The translations under genes and the position numbers were made by a program. The notes below the pieces were generated by a model. It was not told the DNA's origin, did no database searches, and saw nothing but the letters and a program-made list of their open reading frames with translations. 64,000 nt of DNA, taken from NCBI GenBank assembly GCA_046290435.1, contig JBKAGO010000050.1, forward strand, positions 11,212-75,211, in the 5' to 3' direction. Positions 53,301-60,466 of the stretch are shown here, one piece after another. Source of the stretch: CAVQUE01 sp046290435. Lineage in GTDB: Bacteria > Actinomycetota > Acidimicrobiia > Acidimicrobiales > UBA8592. The first letter of the stretch is position 1. Each line of letters starts with the position of its first letter.

Positions 53301-54239
53301 CACCGCCTGGGGGGTGCCGAGGCCGCCGGCGGCGCCCACCCGAATCGGCCGCGCATAGCCCCGCGCCGCGCAGATGTCGTCACGCAACCGCTGGATGGCC
53401 GAGAACAACGGACCCAGCGGACGGTTGTCGGTGTGGCCGCCGCTGTCGCTCTCGACGGTGATGTCCTCGGCGACGGGCAGCGTCGCGGCCAGGCGGGCCT
53501 CGTCGGCCGTGAGCTCGCCGGCCTCGACCAGGCGCGCCAGCAAAGCCTCGGGCGCGGGGTTCATGAAGTGCGCTGCGACCTCGGGCCGGGAGATCTTCGC
53601 GAACACCGCATTGGGTCGCTGCACGACACCGCTGCTGTCGACGTGCAGCCCGCTGGAGGCGTAGCGGACGATGGCCGGCGTCAACGACATGTACGCCGCA
53701 GCGGACACCCGGCGGACACCACGTTCGAGGTAGAGGTTCGCGACCGCGGCCTCGAGCGCCGGCTCGTTCGGGGAATGGATGAGGTTGGCGCCCCACGGTG
53801 CGGTGTCGCCGAGGACGCGGACGAGCCCGTCGACCGCCGTGCCGACCCGGTCGAAGGCCAGACCGCCCGCGCCGAAGAACCCGATGCACCCGGCTCGTGC
53901 GGCTTCGATGACCAGGCGGGTGGTGGCGATGCCGTTGGCCATCGCGCCGGTGACGTACGGAAAGCGCGTGCCATGGGTCTCGTTGAAGCTGCGATCGCCG
54001 AGCCACTCGGGGTACAGCGGGGGCAGGACGGCGGACACCGGCCATGCGCCCGGCTCGTGTGCAGCGGTGAGGTGGCCGTCGACGGCGATCCCGACGCGGC
54101 CAGTGGCGGGGTCGGTGACGACGACGGTGGTCTCGCGGACACGCTCGATCAGTGCGAGGAGCTCGCCGGGCGCGAACGCCGGCGCCGAGAAGGCGGTCCA
54201 CCCCGCGAGGGCCGGGTCGGACTCCACAGCGGCGTGCAC
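47310..54239 (-). CDS. Fused PfaD-PfaA-like synthase: ER-KS-MAT-ACP-KR
   Basis: 2309-aa megasynthase subunit. Residues about 1-545 are a PfaD-type FMN enoyl reductase (FFGAGGLAFDRVG, SDSGGHTDNRP, VGAAGGLGTPQAVASAF), normally a separate protein. It is joined by a Pro-rich hinge to a PfaA-like module: KS from about 570 (VTDAACASS near 768, VEAHGTGT, KSQIGHTKAAAG), MAT (GHSFGE near 1231), a helical segment, a long Ala/Pro linker (about 1613-1706), one ACP (LGIDSIKR near 1743) and KR (SGGGRGVT near 2030, YAMAN). Only one ACP is present, where PUFA synthases have four to nine. The GTG at 54239 has no strong ribosome-binding site. The gene diverges from tetR and is coupled to the next synthase gene by a 1-bp overlap. 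Confidence 0.9.
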   Translation of the reverse strand: MHAAVESDPALAGWTAFSAPAFAPGELLALIERVRETTVVVTDPATGRVGIAVDGHLTAAHEPGAWPVSAVLPPLYPEWLGDRSFNETHGTRFPYVTGAMANGIATTRLVIEAARAGCIGFFGAGGLAFDRVGTAVDGLVRVLGDTAPWGANLIHSPNEPALEAAVANLYLERGVRRVSAAAYMSLTPAIVRYASSGLHVDSSGVVQRPNAVFAKISRPEVAAHFMNPAPEALLARLVEAGELTADEARLAATLPVAEDITVESDSGGHTDNRPLGPLFSAIQRLRDDICAARGYARPIRVGAAGGLGTPQAVASAFALGASYVLTGTINQACVESGLSATGKEMLAGAGLADVTMAPAADMFELGVDLQVLQRGTMFAPRAKHLYRLYRTYPSLDAIPADEVRELESTLGMTIDECWTATRAFWMDRDPEQVARAEADPRHKMALAFRSYLGLSSRWAIDGDGDRRLDYQIWCGPAMGAFNAWTTGSFLAAPANRLVSQVAKNLLEGAAVVTRAQQLRSYGVAVPAAAFDYRPRPSTDPPRHRPPARRPRPPATSTTPAHDLHFERPPIAVVGVAALFPGSVDATGFWDDILCGADRMTDVPPSHWLIEDHYDPDMSAPDKTYGRRGGFLDPIDLDLLKFGIPPVAVPSTDTAQLLALIVADRVLEDALTGQFTELDRTRASVILGVTSGQELLGSMASRMNRPMWLQGMRRAGVPEDVALAACDAIADLHPAWQESTFPGLLGNVVAGRIANRLDLGGTNCVTDAACASSFSALSMGINELYLGDSDLVIAGGVDTMNDIFMYMCFSKTPALSQSEDVRPFSDLADGTMLGEGIGMVALKRLDDAERDGNHIYCIVDAVGSSSDGRSKSVYAPVSEGQARALTNAYAKAGFGPDTVELVEAHGTGTVAGDAAEFGGLELAFDASGRVDRQWCALGSVKSQIGHTKAAAGAAGLFKVVMALHHKTLPLTAKIDRPNPKLDLEASPFYLNTATRPWVRGPDHERRGSVSSFGFGGSNFHVALSEYTGSGTRAPRLRTNDAELVVLQGADGADVVAQARGHLDACSTAGYLAWLAHSTQAAYEPTAHARLAIVATDGDDLEGKLRVAIDRIGADPDAAFSTPTKVHYGTGPHAGEVAFVFPGQGSQYLGMGSALATRFDEAIGPWDVAAGLDWGPEGLHGVVFPIAGFDDDARERQEAKLTATQWAQPAIGSASLGYLRLLRQIGLHPNHVGGHSFGEITALHAAGVFSEADTLSVARRRGELMAEAARTPGAMTAVAAGIDAVSFLVAQSGIDVVVANHNHHRQVVLSGPTTAIEAMEAVLESAALTFKRLPVATAFHSSVVSGASASFTQWLESVRFGPATIPVYANETAALYPTGDAAIRHQLGRQLAGPVRFVEMIRAMYDNGARTFVEVGPGSTLTGLVERILDGDDHAAIALDKKNTTGLGPFLGGLAQLVARGIAMDLGALWKEYDDVANPSDVVAPKLTVAINGANHAKPYPPQDPAELVGPNPVPAPVAAAAPQPDRPQPMVMTPPTVPAAVHTNGTTPNGATPNGAAPHGSTPNPGVLAVYQAVQQQTAEAHAEYLRTTAQAHAAFMAAAQQSLVVLGQLAGGSVGAPSVVAAPVPLALAPIPAPVAPPVAAPVPAPVPAMAPAPVAAPVPAPAPAPVAAPAPAPAPAPAPVAAPAPAPAPAPAPAPVAAPVAAPALSADALTDVLLSVVADKTGYPSEMLTMEMELEGDLGIDSIKRVEILSAMQDQVPSLPEVDTAVMAELVTLGQIVDYMFGQINGGGTPPFDGGADAPAAATSTSTSAPAPIGRFRLRSVAAGATGTPIRGLHGSTVAVIDDGTGVAPALVAQLAAAGVSATVVATPDGPVALPETIDGVIFLGGLRPIATVDDALAVNHEAFAAARSLATGPKPARLLVTVTDLGGDFGLGTPHPLHAWSAGLGGLVRTAAIEWPDTGVLAIDIERADRDPAAIAAAIADELLAGGTELEVGLRADGTRTTLQSEPAPVLAGPSPLGASDVVVVSGGGRGVTAATMIELARTSGATFALLGRSALADEPPGCAVATDDAELKRVLFAEATAAGLPITPAEVARRSAQILAAREVRHTLAAIERAGGRARYVAVDITDREAVGEALCSIRAELGPITAVVHGAGVLADKLIADKTDAAFASVFDTKVLGLRALLDETRDDALKVLCLFSSVAARTGNRGQVDYAMANEILNKVAIAERARRGPSCVVKSLGWGPWDGGMVSPSLKAHFEAMGTTLIPLDLGSRALVEELSSPQTDEVELVLGSGVLPEGTETAGQR

Positions 54240-54246
54240 CAGGGCA

Positions 54247-54264
54247 CCATACCCCGAGGTATGG
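54247..54264. promoter_or_regulatory. 18-bp palindrome, putative TetR operator
   Basis: CCATACC-CCGA-GGTATGG, a perfect 7+7 inverted repeat with a 4-bp centre, 8 bp upstream of the synthase GTG in the 143-bp divergent region shared with tetR. Size and position fit a TetR-family operator that would block synthase transcription or translation start. It is inferred from symmetry and context only. Confidence 0.5.
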
Positions 54265-54382
54265 CGTCGGTGCCCACCTGCGGTGCAGAGCTACCGACGA
54301 GGTGGCGACGAGCCGTCGCGGAGGTGACCACTGAAGGGCAGTAGCGTGACGCTCTGTCGGCGCCGACGCGGGAGGTTCCCAT

Positions 54383-54934
54383 TTGGAAGCCAAGACGAAG
54401 GACGAGTACTACCGCGTCGCCCTCCAGCTGCTCGCCGACCACGGCGCAGCCGGCGTGACGATCGCGAACCTCTGCGCGGCGCTGGACGTCACGAAGGGAT
54501 CCTTCTACCACCACTTCGACAGCGGCACGGATTTCATGCAGGCGTTCCTGATCGACTGGGAACGCAAGTACGCCAAGCCCGACGTCGAGCACGCCCGCCA
54601 CATCGCCGACCCGGTCGAACGCCTGAACCTGCTCAAGCCGCTCGTCGTCGGACTGCACCACGAGGCCGAGAGCGCCATCCGAGCACTGGCCCGGACCGAT
54701 GACGCCGCCGCCGAGGTCCAGGGTCGGGTCGACGCCGAACGGCTCCAGGTGGTCGCCGAGTCGATCGCGGCGCTCGGCATCGATGCCGACCAGGCACGAG
54801 ATCTCGCCCGCATCGCCGTGGCGATGCTCATCGGGGCACAGCACATGAGCCGACCCGTCGACCGCGAGCAGCTGACCCGTCAGCTCGACGTCTTCGAGCG
54901 CTGGCTCATCGCGACCCGCTACGCGACCACCTGA
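54383..54934 (+). CDS. TetR-family transcriptional regulator
   Basis: Regulator of 183 aa. The TTG at 54383 has GGAGG 7 bp upstream. The N-terminal helix-turn-helix is clear: ALQLLADHGAAGVTIANLCAALDVTKGSFYHHF, the usual TetR signature ending in SFYHHF. The rest is an all-helical ligand domain (EAESAIRALARTDDAAAEVQ..., IAVAMLIGAQHM). It diverges from the Pfa-like operon, so autoregulation and control of the synthase are likely; ligands could be acyl-CoAs or fatty acids. The last 16 bp overlap the convergent cyclase gene tail. Confidence 0.92.
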   Translation: MEAKTKDEYYRVALQLLADHGAAGVTIANLCAALDVTKGSFYHHFDSGTDFMQAFLIDWERKYAKPDVEHARHIADPVERLNLLKPLVVGLHHEAESAIRALARTDDAAAEVQGRVDAERLQVVAESIAALGIDADQARDLARIAVAMLIGAQHMSRPVDREQLTRQLDVFERWLIATRYATT

Positions 54935-57900
54935 GCTGCGCCGCCCCGCACCTGCACGAGGCCAGCGATGACCTGACGCCAGCCGGCCCGAAGCGCCTGG
55001 CTGTCGATAGCGGTGCTGCCGGGACCGACGCCGGGAAGCAGCGTCGACGTCGCGCTCTGGGCCAACGCCATCGCGACGACGTCGCCGGCCTCGTCCGCGG
55101 TGGTCCGGGCGCGATCGAGGCGGTCCGTCGCCGCCGCCGACTGGCCGGAGCGGAACTCGGCGGCAGCGGCTGCGATGTCTGCCAGCACGCGGTCGAGGTA
55201 GGTGGCGCCATCTCGGGACCACACGGCATCGGCGTCTGCGATCGCCTGTCGATCGTCGCCGCACATCGCCGCCGCGACCGCCCGGGTCGCATGGGCATAC
55301 GGGAAGTCGACGACCATGCCGTCGAGCACTGCGAGGGCCTGCTCGGCGGCGCCGGTCTGGCAGAGCCCGAGGGCGTGGGTAACGGTCGTCTCGCTCGCAT
55401 CGGCACCCATGGCGGCGAGGCGCTCCAACGCGGCCTCGCTCACCACGACTGCCCGGGATCCGAGTCCGAGGTGCACGGCGCTGCCTGCCGCAGCCATCAA
55501 CGGGAACGAGAGATCGCCGAATCGATCGCCGAGCGCCAGGATCTCCTCGATGCCCTGCTCGGCCTCGTGGTCGCGCCCGAGGGCAACGAGCGCCCGATTG
55601 CGCGGACCGAGCGCCTGCACCAGACCGAAGCGATCGTCGAGGTCGCGGAACTCGTGCGCCGCCCGCCGTGCCAAGGTCTCGGCTTCGTCGAAGTCGCCCG
55701 TCCACAACCGGATCGAGGCCACCAGCGTGTCCATCATCGCCGGCCCCCAGCGCTCACCGAGCTCGTTCGCCTCGGCGCGCACCGAGACCGCAAGGCGCTC
55801 CGCCTCGTCGAACCGGAACCCGAAGAACCGCAGGAACGCGAGCAGGCCGGTCGCCCAGACGGCGCCCGATCGATCGCCGATCTCCTCGAAACCCCGTGAC
55901 GCGAGCGCCAGCCGTTGCTCGGCGAGCTCGCCATCGCCGGAGAGGAACGCCGCCCAGGCCTGATGCTGTCGCACCCACGCCTGCCCCCGGGCATCTCCGA
56001 GCCGCTCGCTCAACGCTTCGGCCTCACCGAGCAGCCACTCGGCGTCGGCGAGCGACCCACCGAACACCTCGACGAAGCCTCGTTCGCGCAGCGAAGCCGC
56101 CAGTTCGACGTCGTCGCCCAGCCGGCGGAAGACCTCGACGCTCGCACCCAGTTGGTCGCGTGCGGCGTCGAGGTCGCCGTACATCTGGTGGATCTGGCCG
56201 AGGTAGCGCCGCGCCCTGCCCTCGTGGCGATCATCACCGGCTGCGAGTGCGGCCTCCAGGACCTGCTCGGCTTCGCTTCGCGCACCGACCACCTCGCGAC
56301 GGGTGACCGCCGCCTGCACGTGCAGCAGCGTCAGCTCGCGTGCGGCCGTCGGGTCGTCAGGACCCAGCGCGAGGGCGCGGCCGGCATGCATGGAGGCCTG
56401 GTTCAGGGCCCCGACGTCGAGGGCCCGCCGTGTGGCCTCGGTGAGGAGCTCCACCGCCCGGGACTTCATGTCGGGTGGGACCCCTGCGACGGGACCCATC
56501 TCGTCGACGAGCTCGGCGGCCGTTGCGGTGTGATGGGCGGCAACGGTTGTCGGCACGGTCGGCAGCGCACCGAGCGCCGCGGCCACTCCGGCGTGGCGCT
56601 GCGCGCGCACCGCCTTGGTGAGCCGCTGATAGCTGACCTCGCGCACGACATCGCTGCGGAACCGCCACCAGTTGCCGTCGAGATCGAGCAGACCCTCGTC
56701 GACGAGGGCCACCACGTCGGAATGGTCGAAGGGTTGCGCCAGGTGAAGAGCGAACTGTTCCAGCGACACGACGTTTCCGGCGCTGCCGAGCACGGCGGCG
56801 TTGTCCACCACGTCGCGCAGCCGCGGATCGAGGCGATCGAGACGGGCGCCGATGAGCGCGCGCAGCGAACCCGGCAGGCCGGTGCTGTCGGGGCTCGAGC
56901 GGGCCAGCTGTGCGAGCTCGGTCAGGAAGAGCGGGTTTCCCCCGCTTCGCTCGAACAGCTGCTGGCTGCGCCGGGACTCGGGGTCCTCGCCGAGCAGCGC
57001 AGCCAACAGTTCGCCTGCCTCGCTGCGGTTCAGCGGATCGAGCGGCATGCGGACCGTGATGGGGTTGTCGGTCGACGGCGGCCAGCCGACATCGAGGTCG
57101 TCGCGCTGCGCCGTCAGCAACAGCACGGGACGATCGACGAGCGAACGAGCCAGGCGGTGCAGGAGGTCGATGAGCAGCGGATCGGCCCATTGGAGGTCGT
57201 CGAGCCACACGACGACGGGGCCCGCATGGGATCGGAGTCGCACGCTCTCGACGATGAGGCGGAACATCGTCTCGCGGGCTTCGGCCGGCGAGACATTGTC
57301 GATCTCCGAGGGTCGCCCGAGCAGGTGCAGCAGCGCTTCGACCAGGCGTCCGAGCGAGGGGTCGTCGCTCGAGAACCCGAATCGGGACGCGCTGGCTTCG
57401 CGGAGGTGGTGGCGCAGTTCCTCGGAGGGAACGGTTTCGAGTTCGAGGCGTCCGAACAGTGCGGCCGCGACCGGCGCCCAGACGTTGTCCTCGCCGTAGG
57501 GCGCGCACACCGCGGCGAAGATGGTGACCCGAGGGTCGGGGAACTCGCGCAGCATCCGATCGACGAGGAGGCTCTTGCCTGCTCCCGCCTCGCCCGACAC
57601 CGACACGATGGCGCTTCGTCCGTTGGCCACCATCGTCATCACCGACGCCAACAACTGGCGTTGGGCGAGGCGCCCGACGAAGGGCCTGGCGTCGGCGGCT
57701 CCGCCAGCCATCGGGGTGCGGCGCCGACGTCCGACGACGTTCCACACCCGTTCGGTCTGGCTCCGCCCCCGCACAGCGACGTCCTCGATGGGTTCGCGCA
57801 GGATCTCGTCGCTCGCCAGCTGCGCCGTCGCATCGCCGATGTAGATCGCCCCGGCCGGCGCCAGCGACTGCAGCCGCGAGGCCAGGTTCACGACGTCGCC

Positions 57901-58362
57901 CATCGCCGTGTAGCCATCGGTGCCTGCGATCGATCCGACGAGGGCCTCGCCGGTGTTGACGCCGATGCGGAGCTGGAGGGGCGCGTCGAGGTCGGGTTGG
58001 CCCTCGGAGAAGGCAGCGATCGACGAGTGCATCTGCATGGCAGCACGAATGGCACGGTCGGGGTCGTCCTCGTGGCCGACCGGCGCCCCGAAGATGGCGA
58101 GCACTCCGTCGCCGAGGACCTTGTCGACTCGCCCGCCGAAGTCGTGGATGTCGTTCTGGAGCCGTTGGAAGGCGCCGTCGATGAGACGCTTCGCCCGCTC
58201 GGGATCGAGGTGTTCGCTCAGCGACGTGTAGCCGACGATGTCGGCGAACACGACCGTGACCACCCGCCGCTCCTCGGTGAGCGCGCCGACGACCTCGTGC
58301 CCGCAGAACGGACAGAACCGTGCACCGTCGGGAAGCACCCGGGAGCAGGAGACACAGGCCAT
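54919..58362 (-). CDS. Zinc-ribbon / class III nucleotide cyclase / AAA ATPase / TPR protein
   Basis: Large 1147-aa signalling protein of the cyclase-ATPase family common in actinobacteria and rhizobia. ATG at 58362 starts a zinc ribbon (CVSCSRVLPDGARFCPFCGH). The class III cyclase domain follows (VVFADIVGYTSLSEHLDPE, KVLGDGVLAIFG, LRIGVNTGEALVG, MGDVVNLASRLQ), with both metal-binding Asp residues present. Then comes an AAA-type ATPase (FVGR start, Walker A GEAGAGKS, Walker B VVVWLDDLQWAD), followed by about 600 residues of TPR-like helices. No LuxR DNA-binding end is present. Likely makes cAMP or acts as a regulated signalling hub. Upstream frame extension is antisense-like and rejected. Confidence 0.9.
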   Translation of the reverse strand: MACVSCSRVLPDGARFCPFCGHEVVGALTEERRVVTVVFADIVGYTSLSEHLDPERAKRLIDGAFQRLQNDIHDFGGRVDKVLGDGVLAIFGAPVGHEDDPDRAIRAAMQMHSSIAAFSEGQPDLDAPLQLRIGVNTGEALVGSIAGTDGYTAMGDVVNLASRLQSLAPAGAIYIGDATAQLASDEILREPIEDVAVRGRSQTERVWNVVGRRRRTPMAGGAADARPFVGRLAQRQLLASVMTMVANGRSAIVSVSGEAGAGKSLLVDRMLREFPDPRVTIFAAVCAPYGEDNVWAPVAAALFGRLELETVPSEELRHHLREASASRFGFSSDDPSLGRLVEALLHLLGRPSEIDNVSPAEARETMFRLIVESVRLRSHAGPVVVWLDDLQWADPLLIDLLHRLARSLVDRPVLLLTAQRDDLDVGWPPSTDNPITVRMPLDPLNRSEAGELLAALLGEDPESRRSQQLFERSGGNPLFLTELAQLARSSPDSTGLPGSLRALIGARLDRLDPRLRDVVDNAAVLGSAGNVVSLEQFALHLAQPFDHSDVVALVDEGLLDLDGNWWRFRSDVVREVSYQRLTKAVRAQRHAGVAAALGALPTVPTTVAAHHTATAAELVDEMGPVAGVPPDMKSRAVELLTEATRRALDVGALNQASMHAGRALALGPDDPTAARELTLLHVQAAVTRREVVGARSEAEQVLEAALAAGDDRHEGRARRYLGQIHQMYGDLDAARDQLGASVEVFRRLGDDVELAASLRERGFVEVFGGSLADAEWLLGEAEALSERLGDARGQAWVRQHQAWAAFLSGDGELAEQRLALASRGFEEIGDRSGAVWATGLLAFLRFFGFRFDEAERLAVSVRAEANELGERWGPAMMDTLVASIRLWTGDFDEAETLARRAAHEFRDLDDRFGLVQALGPRNRALVALGRDHEAEQGIEEILALGDRFGDLSFPLMAAAGSAVHLGLGSRAVVVSEAALERLAAMGADASETTVTHALGLCQTGAAEQALAVLDGMVVDFPYAHATRAVAAAMCGDDRQAIADADAVWSRDGATYLDRVLADIAAAAAEFRSGQSAAATDRLDRARTTADEAGDVVAMALAQSATSTLLPGVGPGSTAIDSQALRAGWRQVIAGLVQVRGGAAQVVA

Positions 58363-58755
58363 CAGACCCGCGATGGTACGGCAGATCCCGAGCCCCGACC
58401 CCAAAGGGATCCGAGCCGGCTCGCGTGGCCAGCCTCCGGGCAAATGCGGCTTGCCTCCGGCGTCGGACGCGTCCGCGGACGCGTCGTCGACCAGAGATCG
58501 TCCGGTTCGAGGTTCGGCGCTGGGCCACGCCATCGCCGGACGCGTCCGCGGACGCGTCGCTGACCAGGGCTTTCGCGGTTTCGAGGCTCAGCGCTGCGCC
58601 AGGTCGGGCCGCTGGCGGGCCGTCGGCGAGGCTGTCACAGGTCGTCGCTACGATCGAGGGCTTCTCCCCTCTGACCGATCCTGATCGCGGGACGCACCCA
58701 GAAGCAGCCCGAGACGAGCACCCTCGAGCGCACCCCATCCGTCGGGGCGGGCCCG
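58363..58755. other. Divergent intergenic region with tandem palindromic repeats
   Basis: 393 bp between the cyclase/ATPase gene and the HNH endonuclease gene. It holds two repeat copies (separate entry) and must contain both promoters. Frames running through it have no starts with ribosome-binding sites, and I see no gene. Confidence 0.6.
58461..58602. repeat. Two tandem about 70-bp repeats each with a 20-bp perfect palindrome
   Basis: GACGCGTCCGCGGACGCGTC, a perfect 20-bp palindrome, occurs at 58466-58485 and 58539-58558, 73 bp apart. The match continues for about 45 bp on the right with several differences (GACCAGAG/GACCAGGG, GTTCGAGG/TTTCGAGG, GCGCTGGGCCA/GCGCTGCGCCA). The unit could be a REP/BIME-like element, a tandem operator, or nested hairpins. 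The palindrome can form a strong GC-rich stem. Confidence 0.85.
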
Positions 58756-59724
58756 TTGGGGGCGGAGTTGGTGGCGCTGTCCACCCAGCTCGACCGCTGT
58801 CAGTACCGCATCATCGTGGCTGCAGCCGCGTTCGCCGAATCACCCGAATGGATCCTCGACGGCTCCCCCACGCCGGCGCACTGGCTCGCGACCGTGGCCG
58901 GCATCGAGGAGTGCACCGCCCGCGAGTGGATCCGCATCGGCAGAGCCCTCACCTCCCTGCCGGTCACCGCCGGGGCATACGCCGAGCGGCGCCTGGTGTA
59001 CTCGACGGTCCGCACCCTGACGCGCACGGCGACGCCGGAGACCGAGGCCGATCTCGTCGAGTTGGTCACGGGTGTGCCGGCGGCCGAGGCCGGCAAGGTC
59101 ATCGCCGCATGGATGCACCGCAACCTCCCACCCGACGACATCGCAGCCCGCCAACGCGCCGCACGCAGCGTCAAATGGCGCACCGAGCCCGACGGCATGG
59201 TCGTGTTCACCCTGCGTCTTCAACCTCACATCGCGGCGATCCTGATCTCGTTGCTCTCTGTGCTCGTGATGCGCTCGAAGGCCCGCCGCGAGGCCGACGG
59301 CACCTACCCCTCGAGCGCAGCCCAGTACGCCGATGCCATCGCCGAGATCCTCGACGAGGGCACCGGACGCGTCGACACCGAGGTGATCTTCCACGTCCGC
59401 GGCGACGGAGCGACGACCGACGACGGCACCCCGATCTGCGACACGATCATCGCTCAGCTCGTCCCGGACGCGTTCCTGCGGGTGCTGATCCACGACGCCG
59501 AACGCCGCCCCATCGACGCGTCCGGCAAACAACGCCACCCCACCGCCCGTCAACGACGCGTCGTCAAAGAACGCGACCGCAACTGCGTCGACTGCGGCCG
59601 CCACGACCTCACCGAGTACGACCACGTCCCCGAATACGAAACCACCCGCCGCACCATCGTCGACGAACTCCAACTCCGCTGCGCCCCCTGCCACCACCGA
59701 CGCCACCACCCACCCACGACCTGA
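58756..59724 (+). CDS. DUF222-type HNH endonuclease-like protein
   Basis: Intact protein of about 322 aa. The N-terminal part (ELVALSTQLDRCQYRIIVAAAAFAES, HWLATVAGIEECTAREWIRIGRAL) is typical of actinobacterial DUF222/13E12-like proteins. The C-terminal HNH nuclease has CVDCGRHDLTEYDHVPE and, near the end, LRCAPCHHRRHH, giving the Cys zinc knuckles and His active site. No ATG is available; the TTG at 58756, or TTG/GTG at 58768/58771, is the start. Such genes are often multi-copy and variable; the decayed relative at 32711-33926 belongs to a different subfamily. Biological role unknown. Confidence 0.82.
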   Translation: MGAELVALSTQLDRCQYRIIVAAAAFAESPEWILDGSPTPAHWLATVAGIEECTAREWIRIGRALTSLPVTAGAYAERRLVYSTVRTLTRTATPETEADLVELVTGVPAAEAGKVIAAWMHRNLPPDDIAARQRAARSVKWRTEPDGMVVFTLRLQPHIAAILISLLSVLVMRSKARREADGTYPSSAAQYADAIAEILDEGTGRVDTEVIFHVRGDGATTDDGTPICDTIIAQLVPDAFLRVLIHDAERRPIDASGKQRHPTARQRRVVKERDRNCVDCGRHDLTEYDHVPEYETTRRTIVDELQLRCAPCHHRRHHPPTT

Positions 59725-59809
59725 ACCCGACAAGCCTTCGGAGCGGACGACCCGGATCGACGGAGAGCCTCATCGGCGCCCCGATCGATGCGCCTGCCAT
59801 GCTTGGCCG

Positions 59810-59914
59810 GTGGATTGCGTCTTCTGCGAGATCGTTGCCGGCTCAGCCTCAGCCCACGTCGTCTGGGAGGACCCGACGACGATGGCATTTCTCGACATCG
59901 ATCTGACCGGCTAG
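59810..59914 (+). pseudogene. Truncated HIT-family protein (N-terminal fragment)
   Basis: GTG at 59810 opens VDCVFCEIVAGSASAHVVWE followed by DPTTMAFLDIDLTG and a TAG. The CxFCEIV and MAFLDI blocks are the start of HIT (histidine-triad) nucleotide hydrolases, which run to about 110-140 residues and end in HxHxH. Everything after residue 34 is missing, and the next bases start a palindrome and the sigma factor gene. The gene was therefore cut by a deletion or rearrangement. Confidence 0.75.
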
Positions 59915-59924
59915 AGATATCTCT
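59913..59924. promoter_or_regulatory. 12-bp palindrome AGAGATATCTCT before sigma factor gene
   Basis: Perfect AT-rich 12-bp palindrome in a GC-rich setting, 9 bp ahead of the GTG at 59933, at the point where the HIT fragment ends. It could be an operator for autoregulation or a rearrangement scar. Function not shown. Confidence 0.3.
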
Positions 59925-59932
59925 CGTTCCGT

Positions 59933-60466
59933 GTGGTGCAGGATCAGCGCGCGGGACTCATCGGGATCATGAGACGCCGGCAACGACAGCGAGATACGGA
60001 CCTGGAGTCGTTCGCCGCGTTCGTCGACGAGCACGAGCCAGTCGTGCGACGACTGCTCGTCGCCGGCTTCGGCCCCGAGGCCGGGCGCGACGCAGCGGCC
60101 GAGGCGTTCTGCTGGGCCTGGGCATCGTGGCCCCGAGCCACCGAACTCGATCGACCCGGGGCCTACCTCTACCAGATCGGCGTCAACTGGGCTCGACGAC
60201 AGCATCGCCGCCAGCCCCGCCGACTCGACATCGAGATGCCGGCAAAGGCAGCGGAGCCTGCCGATTACGAGCCAGGCATCGGCGATGCGCTGGCGTCGCT
60301 CACCGAGCGCCAACGCGAGGTCGTGATCCTCGTCGCTGGCCACCAGTACACCCATGCCGAGGCCGGCGAGTTCCTCGGCATCGCCCGGACGTCGGTCCAG
60401 AACCACCTCGAGCGCGGTCTGGCGAAGCTGCGTACTGCGATGGGAGTCGCCCACGATGCTGAGTGA
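59933..60466 (+). CDS. ECF-like RNA polymerase sigma factor
   Basis: Sigma-70 family protein of 177 aa from the GTG at 59933; an ATG at 59969 gives 165 aa and is equally possible. Region 2 is seen as SFAAFVDEHEPVVRRLLVAGFG...AAAEAFCWAWASW, and region 4 as SLTERQREVVILVAGHQYTHAEAGEFLGIARTSVQNHLERGLAKLR with a clear helix-turn-helix. It directs transcription of a small regulon. Its stop overlaps the next gene by 11 bp, so both are made together. Confidence 0.88.
   Translation: MVQDQRAGLIGIMRRRQRQRDTDLESFAAFVDEHEPVVRRLLVAGFGPEAGRDAAAEAFCWAWASWPRATELDRPGAYLYQIGVNWARRQHRRQPRRLDIEMPAKAAEPADYEPGIGDALASLTERQREVVILVAGHQYTHAEAGEFLGIARTSVQNHLERGLAKLRTAMGVAHDAE

Noticed and set aside
50334..54344. Open frame of 1336 codons on the plus strand
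   Set aside because: Antisense shadow of the ER-KS-MAT-ACP-KR gene; no recognisable domain, biased composition, and it would run through the divergent promoter.
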